From Bacillota bacterium (GTDB taxonomy: Bacteria > Bacillota > Negativicutes > Sporomusales > CTSoil-080), in the NCBI GenBank assembly GCA_017889625.1, contig JAGGAD010000009.1:1-49941 (forward strand): a stretch of DNA of 49,941 nt, in the 5' to 3' direction. The position numbers were made by a program, and so were the translations under genes. Numbering within the stretch: position 1 is the stretch's first letter; every line of letters begins with the position of its first letter. The notes under the pieces were generated by a model. It was not told where the DNA came from. It saw nothing but the letters and a program-made list of their open reading frames with translations, and ran no database searches. Shown here one piece after another: positions 17,529-25,383 of the stretch.

Positions 17529-18179
17529 ATGCTAAAAAAATATTTAGCGGAATTAAATAAGGTACGCCTGTTGAAGCTGGACGAAGAGAAAGCTTTATGG
17601 CAGTCTTATAAAGACACGGGAGATCTTGACAGTAGGCGGCGTATCATTGAACATTATCAACCGCTAGTATTTAAAGTAGCTCTTCAATGGCGGGCTGATG
17701 AACCAATAATTTTGGACTTGATGCAGGAAGGCACCGTAGGATTGATTGAAGCTGCAGAGAATTATGACCATAACCGCGGCGTAGCTTTTAGCATATATGC
17801 CTACCACCGCATTCGCGGTCGGATGTTGAATTATCTTTCGCGGGAAGGTAAACTTAATTGGGTATATATGGATTCGCCGTTAAATGAAGAAGAAGGCAGT
17901 AAAACCCTTGGCGATTGTTTAGTCGACAATAAACTGGAAGTACCAATGCAAGTTGAAATTAACTACTTGGTGGATCAAGTCAAAACCGCGTTGGGGCGTC
18001 TGCCTGCTAAAGAACAAGTTGTAATTGCTGGAATGTATTTAGAAGAACAAGAACCTAAGCAATTAGCAGAATCTCTTGATATAAGTATCTCGCATATTTA
18101 TCGTTTGCAAAAACAGGGAATTCGCCGGGTTCGGGGGATGTTGTCCCGATTAATGCAAGATATGAAAAAAACATTATAA
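17529..18179 (+). CDS. Sigma-70 family RNA polymerase sigma factor
   Basis: 216-residue alternative sigma factor with region 2 (LVFKVALQWRADEP, DLMQEGTVGLIEAAENYD, FSIYAYHRIRGRMLNYL) and region 4 (LGRLPAKEQVVIAGMYLEEQ, LAESLDISISHIYRLQKQG). It lacks region 1.1 and apparently region 3, so it resembles sporulation/flagellar-type or ECF-like small factors but I cannot place it in a named group. ATG 17529 is chosen over GTG 17526 because AAAGGTGA lies 5-7 nt upstream. It sits inside the outer-membrane cluster directly after tamB (16-nt gap), suggesting co-transcription and a possible link to envelope control. Confidence 0.88.
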   Translation: MLKKYLAELNKVRLLKLDEEKALWQSYKDTGDLDSRRRIIEHYQPLVFKVALQWRADEPIILDLMQEGTVGLIEAAENYDHNRGVAFSIYAYHRIRGRMLNYLSREGKLNWVYMDSPLNEEEGSKTLGDCLVDNKLEVPMQVEINYLVDQVKTALGRLPAKEQVVIAGMYLEEQEPKQLAESLDISISHIYRLQKQGIRRVRGMLSRLMQDMKKTL

Positions 18180-18323
18180 ACTGGTAAATAGGCTGAACTA
18201 GGGTGAATCCGGGCGTAAACTTTGTATAATCGTGATAAACGCCTAAATATGCCCATGGATGGTTGACCAATCTTTGACCTCTTTGGATGACTATATATCA
18301 TGGTTATAACAGGGGTGGTTAAA

Positions 18324-18926
18324 ATGGCTGATTTTAAACGACAAATGTTTGGACACTTGCGTTCAGCTAAAATTTGGCTGGCACGCGCTGAAGAATCATT
18401 TGACAACGATAGTGATGTTCGTGGTGAACTTAACCTATTTTTGGCGCAGGCCGAGCTGCAACACGCTAGAGAAAAGAATTTATCCCAGCGGTGGCAGTAC
18501 AAATATCCGCTTATTCGGCATGTGTTATCGGTGGCCTTGGCAATGGTTTTTGTATTCGGCGGTTATGGTGCGTATCAGTTGGCGATTCGCCAACCTTCGA
18601 TGACGTCAGCTCCGTCGCTTGCGGTAAACGAACCGATGACGGTTAGTGAAAGCAAGGTTGCTCAGGCTGTAGTTGCGGTAAATCCTGCAGATGCTGAAAC
18701 TTCTGCAGTTCCTGTAACTGCTCAAACCACCAATCAGCCTACCTTATCAGAGCCGCCGGTTGGGCCTGTGGTAATCAATAGTCCGGCTTTATCATCGCCA
18801 ACTGTAACAGTAGCCGAGGTAAAGCATCAATCGGCAGCTACGTCGGCTGCAAAAGAAAAGTTATTGTCGCCAGATGAGATGGAGAAGGTTATCCGTGCGG
18901 CTGAAAAGTCGCTACGAGGCCAATAA
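18324..18926 (+). CDS. Single-pass membrane protein of unknown function
   Basis: Unrecognised 200-residue protein. Residues 1-65 are a charged, probably helical cytoplasmic domain (HLRSAKIWLARAEESFDND, LFLAQAELQHAREKN); about 66-87 form one membrane helix (VLSVALAMVFVFGGYGAYQL); the rest is a Pro/Ala/Val/Ser-rich outer tail with a final charged helix (LSPDEMEKVIRAAEKSLRG). ATG 18324 follows AGGGGTGG at the right distance; an upstream ATG at 18300 lacks one. It lies between a sigma factor and bamA. The topology would suit a membrane-bound partner of the sigma factor, but no anti-sigma motif is visible. Confidence 0.72.
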   Translation: MADFKRQMFGHLRSAKIWLARAEESFDNDSDVRGELNLFLAQAELQHAREKNLSQRWQYKYPLIRHVLSVALAMVFVFGGYGAYQLAIRQPSMTSAPSLAVNEPMTVSESKVAQAVVAVNPADAETSAVPVTAQTTNQPTLSEPPVGPVVINSPALSSPTVTVAEVKHQSAATSAAKEKLLSPDEMEKVIRAAEKSLRGQ

Positions 18927-18947
18927 ATTCAATAAAGGAGGTAATGC

Positions 18948-20723
18948 ATGAGAACAACAACTCGCTTTAGCAAACTACTTTTAGCGACTGCTTTAACAAT
19001 GTGCATTATGTTTAGTGCTGTTGCCCCAATGTATGCGGCGGATTTAACTGGCAAAACAGTTACCGCAGTAGAAGTTTCCGGTAATATTACTGTACCGGAA
19101 AGCACCATTATGGCGGCGGTACAAGTTAAACCTGGTGACACGTTTGAAGCGGAAAAAATTAAGCAAGATATGAAGGCAATCTACGATCTTGGCAACTTCT
19201 TTGATGTGACTGTGAACTTTACCGAAGTTCCAGAAGGTGTCAAAATTGTATTCGCAGTAATGGAAAATCCAACATTGAGTGACATTGTAATTAAAGGAAA
19301 CACTAAGGTCTCCACTGAAAAACTAAAGAGTTTATTGACAGTGGACAAGGGTAAGGTATTAAATACCAAAGCCCTGCGAGAAAACGCCCGTATAATCGAA
19401 AACTACTATCATGATCAGGGTTATATTTTAGCTCGGGTCAGTGATGTATCCTTAGGTGACGGTGGGAAAATAAACCTGACCATCAACGAAGGTACGCTTG
19501 AGGACATCGTTATCAAAGGTAATGAAAAAACTAAATCCTATGTTATTACCCGTGAGATGAAAGTTAAACAGGGCGAACCTTTTAACGCCAATGATGCTCG
19601 GCGGAGCATGCAAAGACTGTACAACCTTGGCTTCTTTGAAGATGTAAACATGAAGCTAAATGCTGGGGTTCAGCCTAACTCCGTGGTGCTAGAGACTGAT
19701 GTAACCGAACAGAAAACGGGGACCTTCTCCATCGGTGCCGGCTACAGTGAATCTGACGGTATGGTAGGGATTATTGAAGTTGGTGACAACAACTTCCGTG
19801 GTACTGGCGACGCCGCTAAAGTATATTGGGAATTCGGCGGCGATTCAATATCAAACGGCTATCGATTCTCCTATACTAAGCCGTGGTTAGATAAAAAACA
19901 GACTTCGTTAAGTGTTAACTGGTATGACTTGACGAATAAATACAGCGACTATGGAACACTATCAAGCTCAAGTAATTATACAACCGTAGAAGATGGTACT
20001 TCGTCAACGTGCCGTTCTACGTATTACAAAAATGTAAAAGGTTTTGATCTTACTTTGGGCCGGGCCCAAGGCGAATACCTGCACAATTATTTCACCATAA
20101 AAAACCGTAGAGATACTTGGGTTAAGGCATACTCTGGGGTGGACTATAGCGGAAGTGCTTATGACGCCTATCGGGAGGAAAACTTTGGCTTGACTCGTAG
20201 TGCGTCCTTCTCGAGAGTTTTCGATTCTCGGGATAACGTCTTCAGTCCGACTGAAGGAACGCGGTTTGCAGTAACTGCTGAATTTGCGGGAAGAGCTTTA
20301 GGCGGAGATTTTAACTTTAACAAGTATACGGTAGAAGACCGTAACTACTTTAAAGTGGGACATAGCCAAGTAATTGCCACACGGGTAACTGCTGGTTATG
20401 CTGAAGGTAACCTGCCGCTGTCCCAAAAATTCTCGGTTGGTGGCTCGGATAGCTTACGTGGCTATGATGACGATCAGTTCACTGGTAAGAAAATGATGGC
20501 GGCAACGGTAGAATACCGATTCCCTATTGTTAAAAAAGTCGAAGGGGTTTTCTTTGGCGACTTAGGCAATGCATGGGATCGCGATGATTATAAACTAAAT
20601 GATCTTAAGGGCGACGTTGGTTTTGGAATCCGTCTCAATACACCGCTGGGACCAATCCGTTTGGATTATGCCCGGGGTGAAAATGGCGGTAAAACGTCCT
20701 TTAGTTTTGGTGGTCAATTCTAA
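18948..20723 (+). CDS. bamA: BamA, outer-membrane protein assembly factor
   Basis: Central component for folding outer-membrane barrel proteins. The 591-residue precursor has a signal peptide (to about MYAADLTGK) and three POTRA domains: about 33-105 (VTAVEVSGNITVPESTI), 106-180 (LSDIVIKGNTKVSTEKL) and 181-260 (LEDIVIKGNEKTKSYVI). The remaining 330 residues form the barrel, with the conserved FSVGGSDSLRGYDDDQF motif and a C-terminal FSFGGQF. E. coli BamA has five POTRAs. AAAGGAGG precedes ATG 18948. It is likely also the partner of TamB. A hairpin follows at 20734-20758. Confidence 0.96.
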   Translation: MRTTTRFSKLLLATALTMCIMFSAVAPMYAADLTGKTVTAVEVSGNITVPESTIMAAVQVKPGDTFEAEKIKQDMKAIYDLGNFFDVTVNFTEVPEGVKIVFAVMENPTLSDIVIKGNTKVSTEKLKSLLTVDKGKVLNTKALRENARIIENYYHDQGYILARVSDVSLGDGGKINLTINEGTLEDIVIKGNEKTKSYVITREMKVKQGEPFNANDARRSMQRLYNLGFFEDVNMKLNAGVQPNSVVLETDVTEQKTGTFSIGAGYSESDGMVGIIEVGDNNFRGTGDAAKVYWEFGGDSISNGYRFSYTKPWLDKKQTSLSVNWYDLTNKYSDYGTLSSSSNYTTVEDGTSSTCRSTYYKNVKGFDLTLGRAQGEYLHNYFTIKNRRDTWVKAYSGVDYSGSAYDAYREENFGLTRSASFSRVFDSRDNVFSPTEGTRFAVTAEFAGRALGGDFNFNKYTVEDRNYFKVGHSQVIATRVTAGYAEGNLPLSQKFSVGGSDSLRGYDDDQFTGKKMMAATVEYRFPIVKKVEGVFFGDLGNAWDRDDYKLNDLKGDVGFGIRLNTPLGPIRLDYARGENGGKTSFSFGGQF

Positions 20724-20733
20724 TAGGGGAAAA

Positions 20734-20758
20734 AGAGTCAGGTCTAGCACCTGACTCT
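20734..20758 (+). terminator. Hairpin after bamA, possible weak terminator
   Basis: AGAGTCAGGT (20734-20743) pairs perfectly with ACCTGACTCT (20749-20758) over a 5-nt loop. There is an A tract before it but no T tract after it, so it may attenuate or stabilise the message rather than fully terminate. Confidence 0.55.
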
Positions 20759-20768
20759 AACCTTATCA

Positions 20769-22091
20769 ATGGCAAAATTTCAATGGCAGGGGGTGACGCT
20801 TATCGCTGGACTGAGATTTCGCCGGATAATTTTTTGTTTGCTAATTATTATAGTGGTGGCACCGTTAGGACTTGTATGTGCTGAAGAAGAATCAGCTGAT
20901 TCAGTAACCGTAAGTGTTAAGGCCAGCAAAGTGTCACTCCCTGACCGAGTAGCCAAGCGAATGGAGCTAAGTATTGCTACCGTTGGCGAACAAGTAATTG
21001 TTGGCCGTAAGGTAGGCGAGATTGCTACTAACCGAGAGGCCTATGAACGGATAATTAAAGAAGTGTTTGATCGGGTATTAGTAGGCTACTCGGTAGAACG
21101 TGCTACGATTACGGCTGGCAAGGTTACGCATATTGATGTAGTTCTTTCGCCATGGGGCGATATTGTGCGTGATATTAAGCTGGAGATAGACTTTGGGGCC
21201 ATGAGACCGGAAACAGTTTCTTTAATAAAACAGGACTTAGGCAATCTTGAAGCTGAAATAAGAAATATTCTCGTGGGAATGCCTGTTGAGTCGGTGGATT
21301 GGAGCGGCGGAGTGACCAAGCTGGTTATTCGCGAAGCTCTTGCGGAGCAATTACCCGAATTTCGAGCTAATTTGGAAATAGTGCCCGGGCCGACGACAGT
21401 AGTAAAATTAGCGCTATTACCAGCTGGACCTACTGTTCAGGATACCAGGATTATTATTCGATCGCAAAGTATTCCCAATATCTTACTGTTAGAGGCTCGT
21501 CCACCGGTGGAAGAGGCGGCAACCAAGCTTAGGGGACTGCCGGTAGCTTTTGTTGAGCGTCACGGCGACTTCTTTAATAAGCAGATAAATGATTCGCTCA
21601 TTAATCACGCGGTCGTTAAACGGTATGGGTTGACGTTAAATGTAAATATAAGTGCGGGAACTGATACCGAAGTTAAAATTAACGCTGAGACTAATAAGTA
21701 TCGAGTAACTTTAGAAGGCTTGCTTGATGTAGGGCGAAAAGAGGATAACACCTCAGCGATACTTCATTTTGGGAGATATTTTGCGAAGCAACATGAGTTT
21801 TTCGTTGAGACAACTTTTATTACGTCGACTGTTGCTTGGAAAGTTGCCCCTGGCTGGGGTTATCATTGGGATAAATGGTTTGAGGCTGGTTTAAAATATG
21901 ATTTAAATAACCAATGTAGTATTATCTGGGCTAAACGCGACCTTGGTAAAAATTGGAGCTTAAGACTGGAACGCCTGGCGGACAGTGGTTACACTGAACT
22001 GGGGTTGCGCTATAAATTGCATGAATTTTTAAGTGCTGAATATGTATTTACCAGTGATACTAAATGGCTGAGGTTAGTAGGTAACCTATAG
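20769..22091 (+). CDS. Unknown exported protein with POTRA-like and barrel-like regions
   Basis: I do not recognise this 440-residue protein. It has a signal peptide (FCLLIIIVVAPLGLVCAEEE). About residues 45-310 are alternating alpha/beta modules reminiscent of POTRA units (EAYERIIKEVFDRVLVGYSV, FVERHGDFFNKQINDSLI). The last about 130 residues alternate in beta fashion with many aromatic residues (FFVETTFITSTVAWKVAPGW, WFEAGLKYDLNNQCSIIW, YTELGLRYKLHEFLSAEYVF) and could form a small barrel. The start is uncertain: ATG 20769 has no ribosome binding site; GTG 20793 lies next to a GGGGG run. Its position between bamA and the skp-like genes suggests a role in outer-membrane protein assembly. Confidence 0.7.
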   Translation: MAKFQWQGVTLIAGLRFRRIIFCLLIIIVVAPLGLVCAEEESADSVTVSVKASKVSLPDRVAKRMELSIATVGEQVIVGRKVGEIATNREAYERIIKEVFDRVLVGYSVERATITAGKVTHIDVVLSPWGDIVRDIKLEIDFGAMRPETVSLIKQDLGNLEAEIRNILVGMPVESVDWSGGVTKLVIREALAEQLPEFRANLEIVPGPTTVVKLALLPAGPTVQDTRIIIRSQSIPNILLLEARPPVEEAATKLRGLPVAFVERHGDFFNKQINDSLINHAVVKRYGLTLNVNISAGTDTEVKINAETNKYRVTLEGLLDVGRKEDNTSAILHFGRYFAKQHEFFVETTFITSTVAWKVAPGWGYHWDKWFEAGLKYDLNNQCSIIWAKRDLGKNWSLRLERLADSGYTELGLRYKLHEFLSAEYVFTSDTKWLRLVGNL

Positions 22092-22098
22092 AATATCC

Positions 22099-22127
22099 TT
22101 GAACAAGGAAAAGCGGCCTGCTATAAT
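22099..22127 (+). promoter_or_regulatory. Strong sigma-A-type promoter of the ompH genes
   Basis: TTGAAC (22099-22104) and TATAAT (22122-22127) are 17 bp apart, with an extended -10 TGC directly before TATAAT. Predicted start near 22134, about 38 nt before the first ompH-like gene. It is one of the best promoters in the window. Confidence 0.8.
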
Positions 22128-22171
22128 GAAGAAGTAAAAATTATGTCAAGTACTGAAAGAGGGGTATTTAA

Positions 22172-22636
22172 GTGCTGAAAATTGATAAAAGACAAGTAAA
22201 AATTGTATCACTAGCGGTGGTAGTGTTTTTCTTGCTGGGGATAGTCGGAATTGCCGCATCACAAAGCAGCAAAACCTATGCTGCACCATCCTCGAATATC
22301 GGGATCGTGAATTATAACGCGATTATCCAGCAACATCCTGATACCGCAAAAGCTGAAGAAACCTTAAAAGCCGAATATGAAAATCTTAAAAAAGAATATG
22401 AAACCAGGTCGGCATCCATGAGCGATCAGGAGAAACAAGACTATCAATCTCAACTCCAGCAACGGATGTCGCAAAAACAACAAGAATTATTAAAAGAAAT
22501 TACTGATAAAGTTGATGCAACTGTAAAAGGGATCGCTGAAGCTAAAGGGTTAACCGTAGTAATTGATAAAAACTATGTAGTATACGGTGGACAGGATATT
22601 ACCGACGAAGTGCTGAAAAAAATCACCGGTAAATAA
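22172..22636 (+). CDS. ompH: OmpH/Skp-family periplasmic chaperone (copy 1)
   Basis: Periplasmic holdase that keeps unfolded outer-membrane proteins soluble on their way to BamA. The 154-residue precursor has a signal anchor/peptide (IVSLAVVVFFLLGIVGIAAS), the family start IGIVNYNAIIQQHP, a Glu/Lys/Gln-rich helical hairpin (about 60-125) and the closing motif AEAKGLTVVIDKNYVVYGGQ with DITDEVLKKI. A GTG start follows GAGGGG. A strong extended -10 promoter lies just upstream, fitting a chaperone needed in quantity. Two longer or lipidated relatives follow. Confidence 0.9.
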   Translation: MLKIDKRQVKIVSLAVVVFFLLGIVGIAASQSSKTYAAPSSNIGIVNYNAIIQQHPDTAKAEETLKAEYENLKKEYETRSASMSDQEKQDYQSQLQQRMSQKQQELLKEITDKVDATVKGIAEAKGLTVVIDKNYVVYGGQDITDEVLKKITGK

Positions 22637-22648
22637 TTATTTGATTCT

Positions 22649-22688
22649 GCCGAGCCGGTTGAACTGAGCTCGGCTCTTTATCTTTACA
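22649..22688 (+). terminator. Probable terminator after ompH copy 1
   Basis: GCCGAGC (22649-22655) pairs with GCTCGGC (22668-22674), followed by TCTTTATCTTT. The broken T tract may allow some read-through into the next genes. Confidence 0.65.
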
Positions 22689-22729
22689 AAGCCTGAACGA
22701 TCGAAAAAAATTCGAGAAAGAGGGTGTTG

Positions 22730-23650
22730 GTGTTGCGTAGTTGGATTAAGACCTGTTTTGTCGCTGTAGTAGTTGTTCTATTAGGTATTACAGCAGGCTG
22801 CAATTTCAATCCGTTTCGGGATACCAAGCCTTCTTTGCAGTCTACGGTAGGGCTGATAAACATGGCTGATGCTATAAAAAATCATCCCAAAAACGCCAAT
22901 TTGCAGAAATTGCAGAATGAATATAATATGATGGTTGGGCAAACTGCTACCGTAGAGCAGAAACAGGCCGCCAGCGATATGTCGAGTAAGCTTACCGGCC
23001 TAAATGATGCTGCCAACGAGGAATTTAATACTAAAATGGTGGCAAAGCAAAATGAGATGAACACAGAGCTTCAAGCTTCCGCGAAAGAAGTTGAAGCTCA
23101 GCTTGGCGAGCAAATGGATGCCTATACCAAAGAGTTGCAGAAAGAGTACGAATCAAGGATTATCAGCTTGCAATTGAAGATGAAAACCTTAGAACTGTCC
23201 AAAGAACAGGCTGAAGCCTTGAATGCGGAAGCTGATAAATTGCAAAAAGAGCGTTCCGAAAAAATTAGTGCGAAACACCAGGAGTTAGCTGGTAAGCTGA
23301 ATGAGATTATGGCGGATAAACAGGCTGCCGCTAAAACTGAAATTGATGACTATGGGCAAAAAATTCGCGCAGAAATTGGTCAAACACTTAGGAGTAAGCA
23401 GACCGCGCTGCAAAATCAAAATGCGTTGGGGTCAAACTCGCCAAATGGAGTGCGAAGTGAAGAAGAACAGAAAATAGTATTTAAACAACAGGAAATAAAA
23501 GTACTACAAGACTTCATTATTAATGACATTAAGGACAAGGTAGCAGTGGTTGCGGCTAAATTGGGGTTAGAATTAGTGCTGACGGAGGCAAAAGTTAACG
23601 TCAATGCTGTTGACATTACCAGCCAGGTCACTGCTGAGATTAATAAATAG
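22730..23650 (+). CDS. OmpH-like lipoprotein with long coiled coil (copy 2)
   Basis: 306-residue relative of OmpH/Skp. A signal peptide ends in a lipobox-like ITAGC, so the mature protein would be lipidated. It keeps the family start VGLINMADAIKNHP and end AAKLGLELVLTEAKVNVNAV with DITSQVTAEI, but the helical part between is about twice the usual length (about residues 60-260, very rich in Glu, Lys, Gln, Ala). The long arm could make a taller chaperone cage or span part of the periplasm. Start uncertain: GTG 22730 or TTG 22733 after AAAGAGGG; GTG 22724 overlaps the ribosome site. Confidence 0.8.
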   Translation: MLRSWIKTCFVAVVVVLLGITAGCNFNPFRDTKPSLQSTVGLINMADAIKNHPKNANLQKLQNEYNMMVGQTATVEQKQAASDMSSKLTGLNDAANEEFNTKMVAKQNEMNTELQASAKEVEAQLGEQMDAYTKELQKEYESRIISLQLKMKTLELSKEQAEALNAEADKLQKERSEKISAKHQELAGKLNEIMADKQAAAKTEIDDYGQKIRAEIGQTLRSKQTALQNQNALGSNSPNGVRSEEEQKIVFKQQEIKVLQDFIINDIKDKVAVVAAKLGLELVLTEAKVNVNAVDITSQVTAEINK

Positions 23651-23700
23651 CCTTAGCGAGCATAATAGTTTTGTAGATTACGATGATTGGAGGATTCCAT

Positions 23701-24120
23701 ATGGGCAGAAAATCTATTTGGGCAGTGTTTATAATTGCTATCATGGCTATGGGGTTACTATTGGGTGGTTGTGGAACCAGCAACAATGTTGGGATTGTTG
23801 ATGTAGAAAAGGTTATGAATGAAAGTCCGAAGGCTAAAGTCTTCAGAGATCAATTGAGTACAAAGTTCAACGAACTTAACGCTCAACTTGAAAAAGATAA
23901 GACCGGACTTAGCCCGGAGGAATTTCAAAAGCGCCAGGAAGCAGCTTATTCAGACTTGGTAAAACTGCGGACCGATCTTGAAAGCCAAATTGATGCAAGC
24001 ATGAAGCAAGCGCTTGATCAAGTTGCTCAAGAAAAAAAAGTCAGCGTAATATTGTATAAAAATGGTGTTGCCCAGGGTGGCACCGATGTTACTGATGCTG
24101 TCATAGGTAAGATGCAATAA
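23701..24120 (+). CDS. OmpH-like lipoprotein (copy 3)
   Basis: 139-residue OmpH/Skp relative with a clear lipoprotein signal: hydrophobic AVFIIAIMAMGLLLGGC, cleavage before Cys. It then reads VGIVDVEKVMNESPKAKVF, a helical Glu/Lys-rich body, and ends VAQEKKVSVILYKNGVAQGG with DVTDAVIGKM, the same closing pattern as copies 1 and 2. ATG 23701 follows GGAGGATTCC; an earlier ATG at 23683 precedes that site. Third member of a tandem family between bamA and lpxD. Confidence 0.85.
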   Translation: MGRKSIWAVFIIAIMAMGLLLGGCGTSNNVGIVDVEKVMNESPKAKVFRDQLSTKFNELNAQLEKDKTGLSPEEFQKRQEAAYSDLVKLRTDLESQIDASMKQALDQVAQEKKVSVILYKNGVAQGGTDVTDAVIGKMQ

Positions 24121-24151
24121 TCCCTCGAGGACTAGGTTTGGAGTGTGTCGC

Positions 24152-25177
24152 TTGAAAAAAACACTAAAGGAAGTTGCTAAGTTAATCGACGGAACGCTGC
24201 TAGGCGATGCTAACCCTGAAATTTCAGGTATAACTAATATTGATGATGCTGGTGCAACCGAAATCACCTTTGCAGTGCCGCCGCATCTTGATAAAGCGGC
24301 ATTATGTGCTGCCGCTGCGGTAATTATTCCCGAAACCATTACTGAATTTACTAAACCGGCTATCCGGGTAGCAAATCCAAGAATAGCGTTCACGAAACTT
24401 TTGTCGGTATTTACACCGCCGCGGATTGTTAAGCCGGGGATTCATTCCACCGTGGTAGTGGGGGACAATGTTCGTATGGGCGATAATATCGCAATACAGG
24501 CTTATACTGTAGTAGCCGATAACGTAGCCATTGGCGATAATACTATAATCTATCCGAATGTTTACATTGGTGAGGATGTAACAATAGGCAAAGATACGGT
24601 AATTAATCCGAATGTAACTATTTACCCAGGATGCAAAATTGGGTCGCGGGTGATAATTCATAGTGGCACAGTTATTGGGGCGGATGGTTTTGGCTTTATT
24701 AATGTTGGCGGAACTCACTATAAAGTTCCTCAGATTGGAAATGTCATAATTGAAGATGATGTTGAAATCGGGGCTAATGCAGCTGTTGATCGTGCAACAA
24801 CAGGCTCAACGATAATTGGCAGAGGGACTAAAACCGATAACTTTGTTCATTTAGCGCATAATGTAGTTATCGGCGAAAGCTGCTTATTTGCAGCCTTTAA
24901 TGGAATTTCTGGCAGTGCTAAAATTGGCAATAACGTTACTTTTGGCGGCCAGGGAGGTAGTGCAGGTCACTTAAGTATCGGCGATAATTGTATATTTGCT
25001 GGTAGAGCAGGCGTTATCAGTGATGTTCCTGCCAATTCATTCTATGCTGGGTTTCCGGCCGGTCCTCACCGGGCTTGGTTGAAGACGGAAGCCGCAACGC
25101 GAAAAGTTCCTGATTTGATCAAGAAGGTGCAGGCATTAGAAAAACGCTTAGCAGAACTAGAAAAACAGGGCAACTAG
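24152..25177 (+). CDS. lpxD: LpxD, UDP-3-O-acylglucosamine N-acyltransferase
   Basis: Third enzyme of lipid A synthesis; adds the second acyl chain to UDP-3-O-acyl-glucosamine using acyl-ACP. The 341-residue protein has the N-terminal uridine-binding domain (DGTLLGDANPEISGITNIDDA), a left-handed helix of hexapeptide repeats (IGDNTIIYPNVYIGEDVTIG), the catalytic-region motif FVHLAHNVVIGE, and a C-terminal helix. TTG 24152 (MKKTLKEVAKLID) is chosen at 8 nt from GGAG; GTG 24143 is the alternative. skp-lpxD adjacency is common in diderms. A terminator overlaps the stop codon. Confidence 0.95.
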   Translation: MKKTLKEVAKLIDGTLLGDANPEISGITNIDDAGATEITFAVPPHLDKAALCAAAAVIIPETITEFTKPAIRVANPRIAFTKLLSVFTPPRIVKPGIHSTVVVGDNVRMGDNIAIQAYTVVADNVAIGDNTIIYPNVYIGEDVTIGKDTVINPNVTIYPGCKIGSRVIIHSGTVIGADGFGFINVGGTHYKVPQIGNVIIEDDVEIGANAAVDRATTGSTIIGRGTKTDNFVHLAHNVVIGESCLFAAFNGISGSAKIGNNVTFGGQGGSAGHLSIGDNCIFAGRAGVISDVPANSFYAGFPAGPHRAWLKTEAATRKVPDLIKKVQALEKRLAELEKQGN

Positions 25178-25192
25178 CTTGCCCTGTTTTTT
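25161..25192 (+). terminator. Intrinsic terminator overlapping the lpxD stop
   Basis: AACAGGGCAA (25164-25173) pairs with TTGCCCTGTT (25179-25188), loop CTAGC containing the stop codon, then TTTTTT. A strong terminator inside the lipid A cluster that makes the next gene a separate transcription unit. Confidence 0.9.
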
Positions 25193-25259
25193 GTACGATC
25201 AACATCGATGCGTGGACAATGTCTGTGGTATAAAGTTAACAACAGATATTAAGAAAATA

Positions 25260-25290
25260 TTGGCAGGATTAGTAACACGCGGTATAGAAT
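25260..25290 (+). promoter_or_regulatory. Candidate promoter upstream of the lpxL-like gene
   Basis: TTGGCA (25260-25265) with TATAGA (25283-25288) at 17 bp, or TAGAAT (25285-25290) at 19 bp. The perfect inverted repeat at 25305-25354 lies immediately downstream of the predicted start, an arrangement that suits repression. Confidence 0.5.
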
Positions 25291-25304
25291 ATTTAAAAAT
25301 AATC

Positions 25305-25354
25305 ATTACATATATTGTATATTGACTAAACAGTCAATATACAATATATGTAAT
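25305..25354. repeat. 23-bp perfect inverted repeat, likely operator
   Basis: Left arm 25305-25327 and right arm 25332-25354 are exact reverse complements around AAAC; the centre reads TTGACTAAACAGTCAA. The repeat ends 29 nt before the lpxL-like start. A second promoter-like pair, TTGACT (25322-25327) and TATATG (25345-25350) at 17 bp, lies inside it. A regulator dimer site (TetR-like core) or a 5'-UTR hairpin are both possible; there is no T tract, so it is not a typical terminator. Confidence 0.75.
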
Positions 25355-25383
25355 AAAACTTAAAAATATTTGCAGGAGCAGTT

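Noticed and set aside
25305-25354. Transposon or MITE remnant
   Set aside because: A single palindrome with a 4-nt centre, no flanking target duplication and no second copy in the window; an operator or hairpin is simpler.
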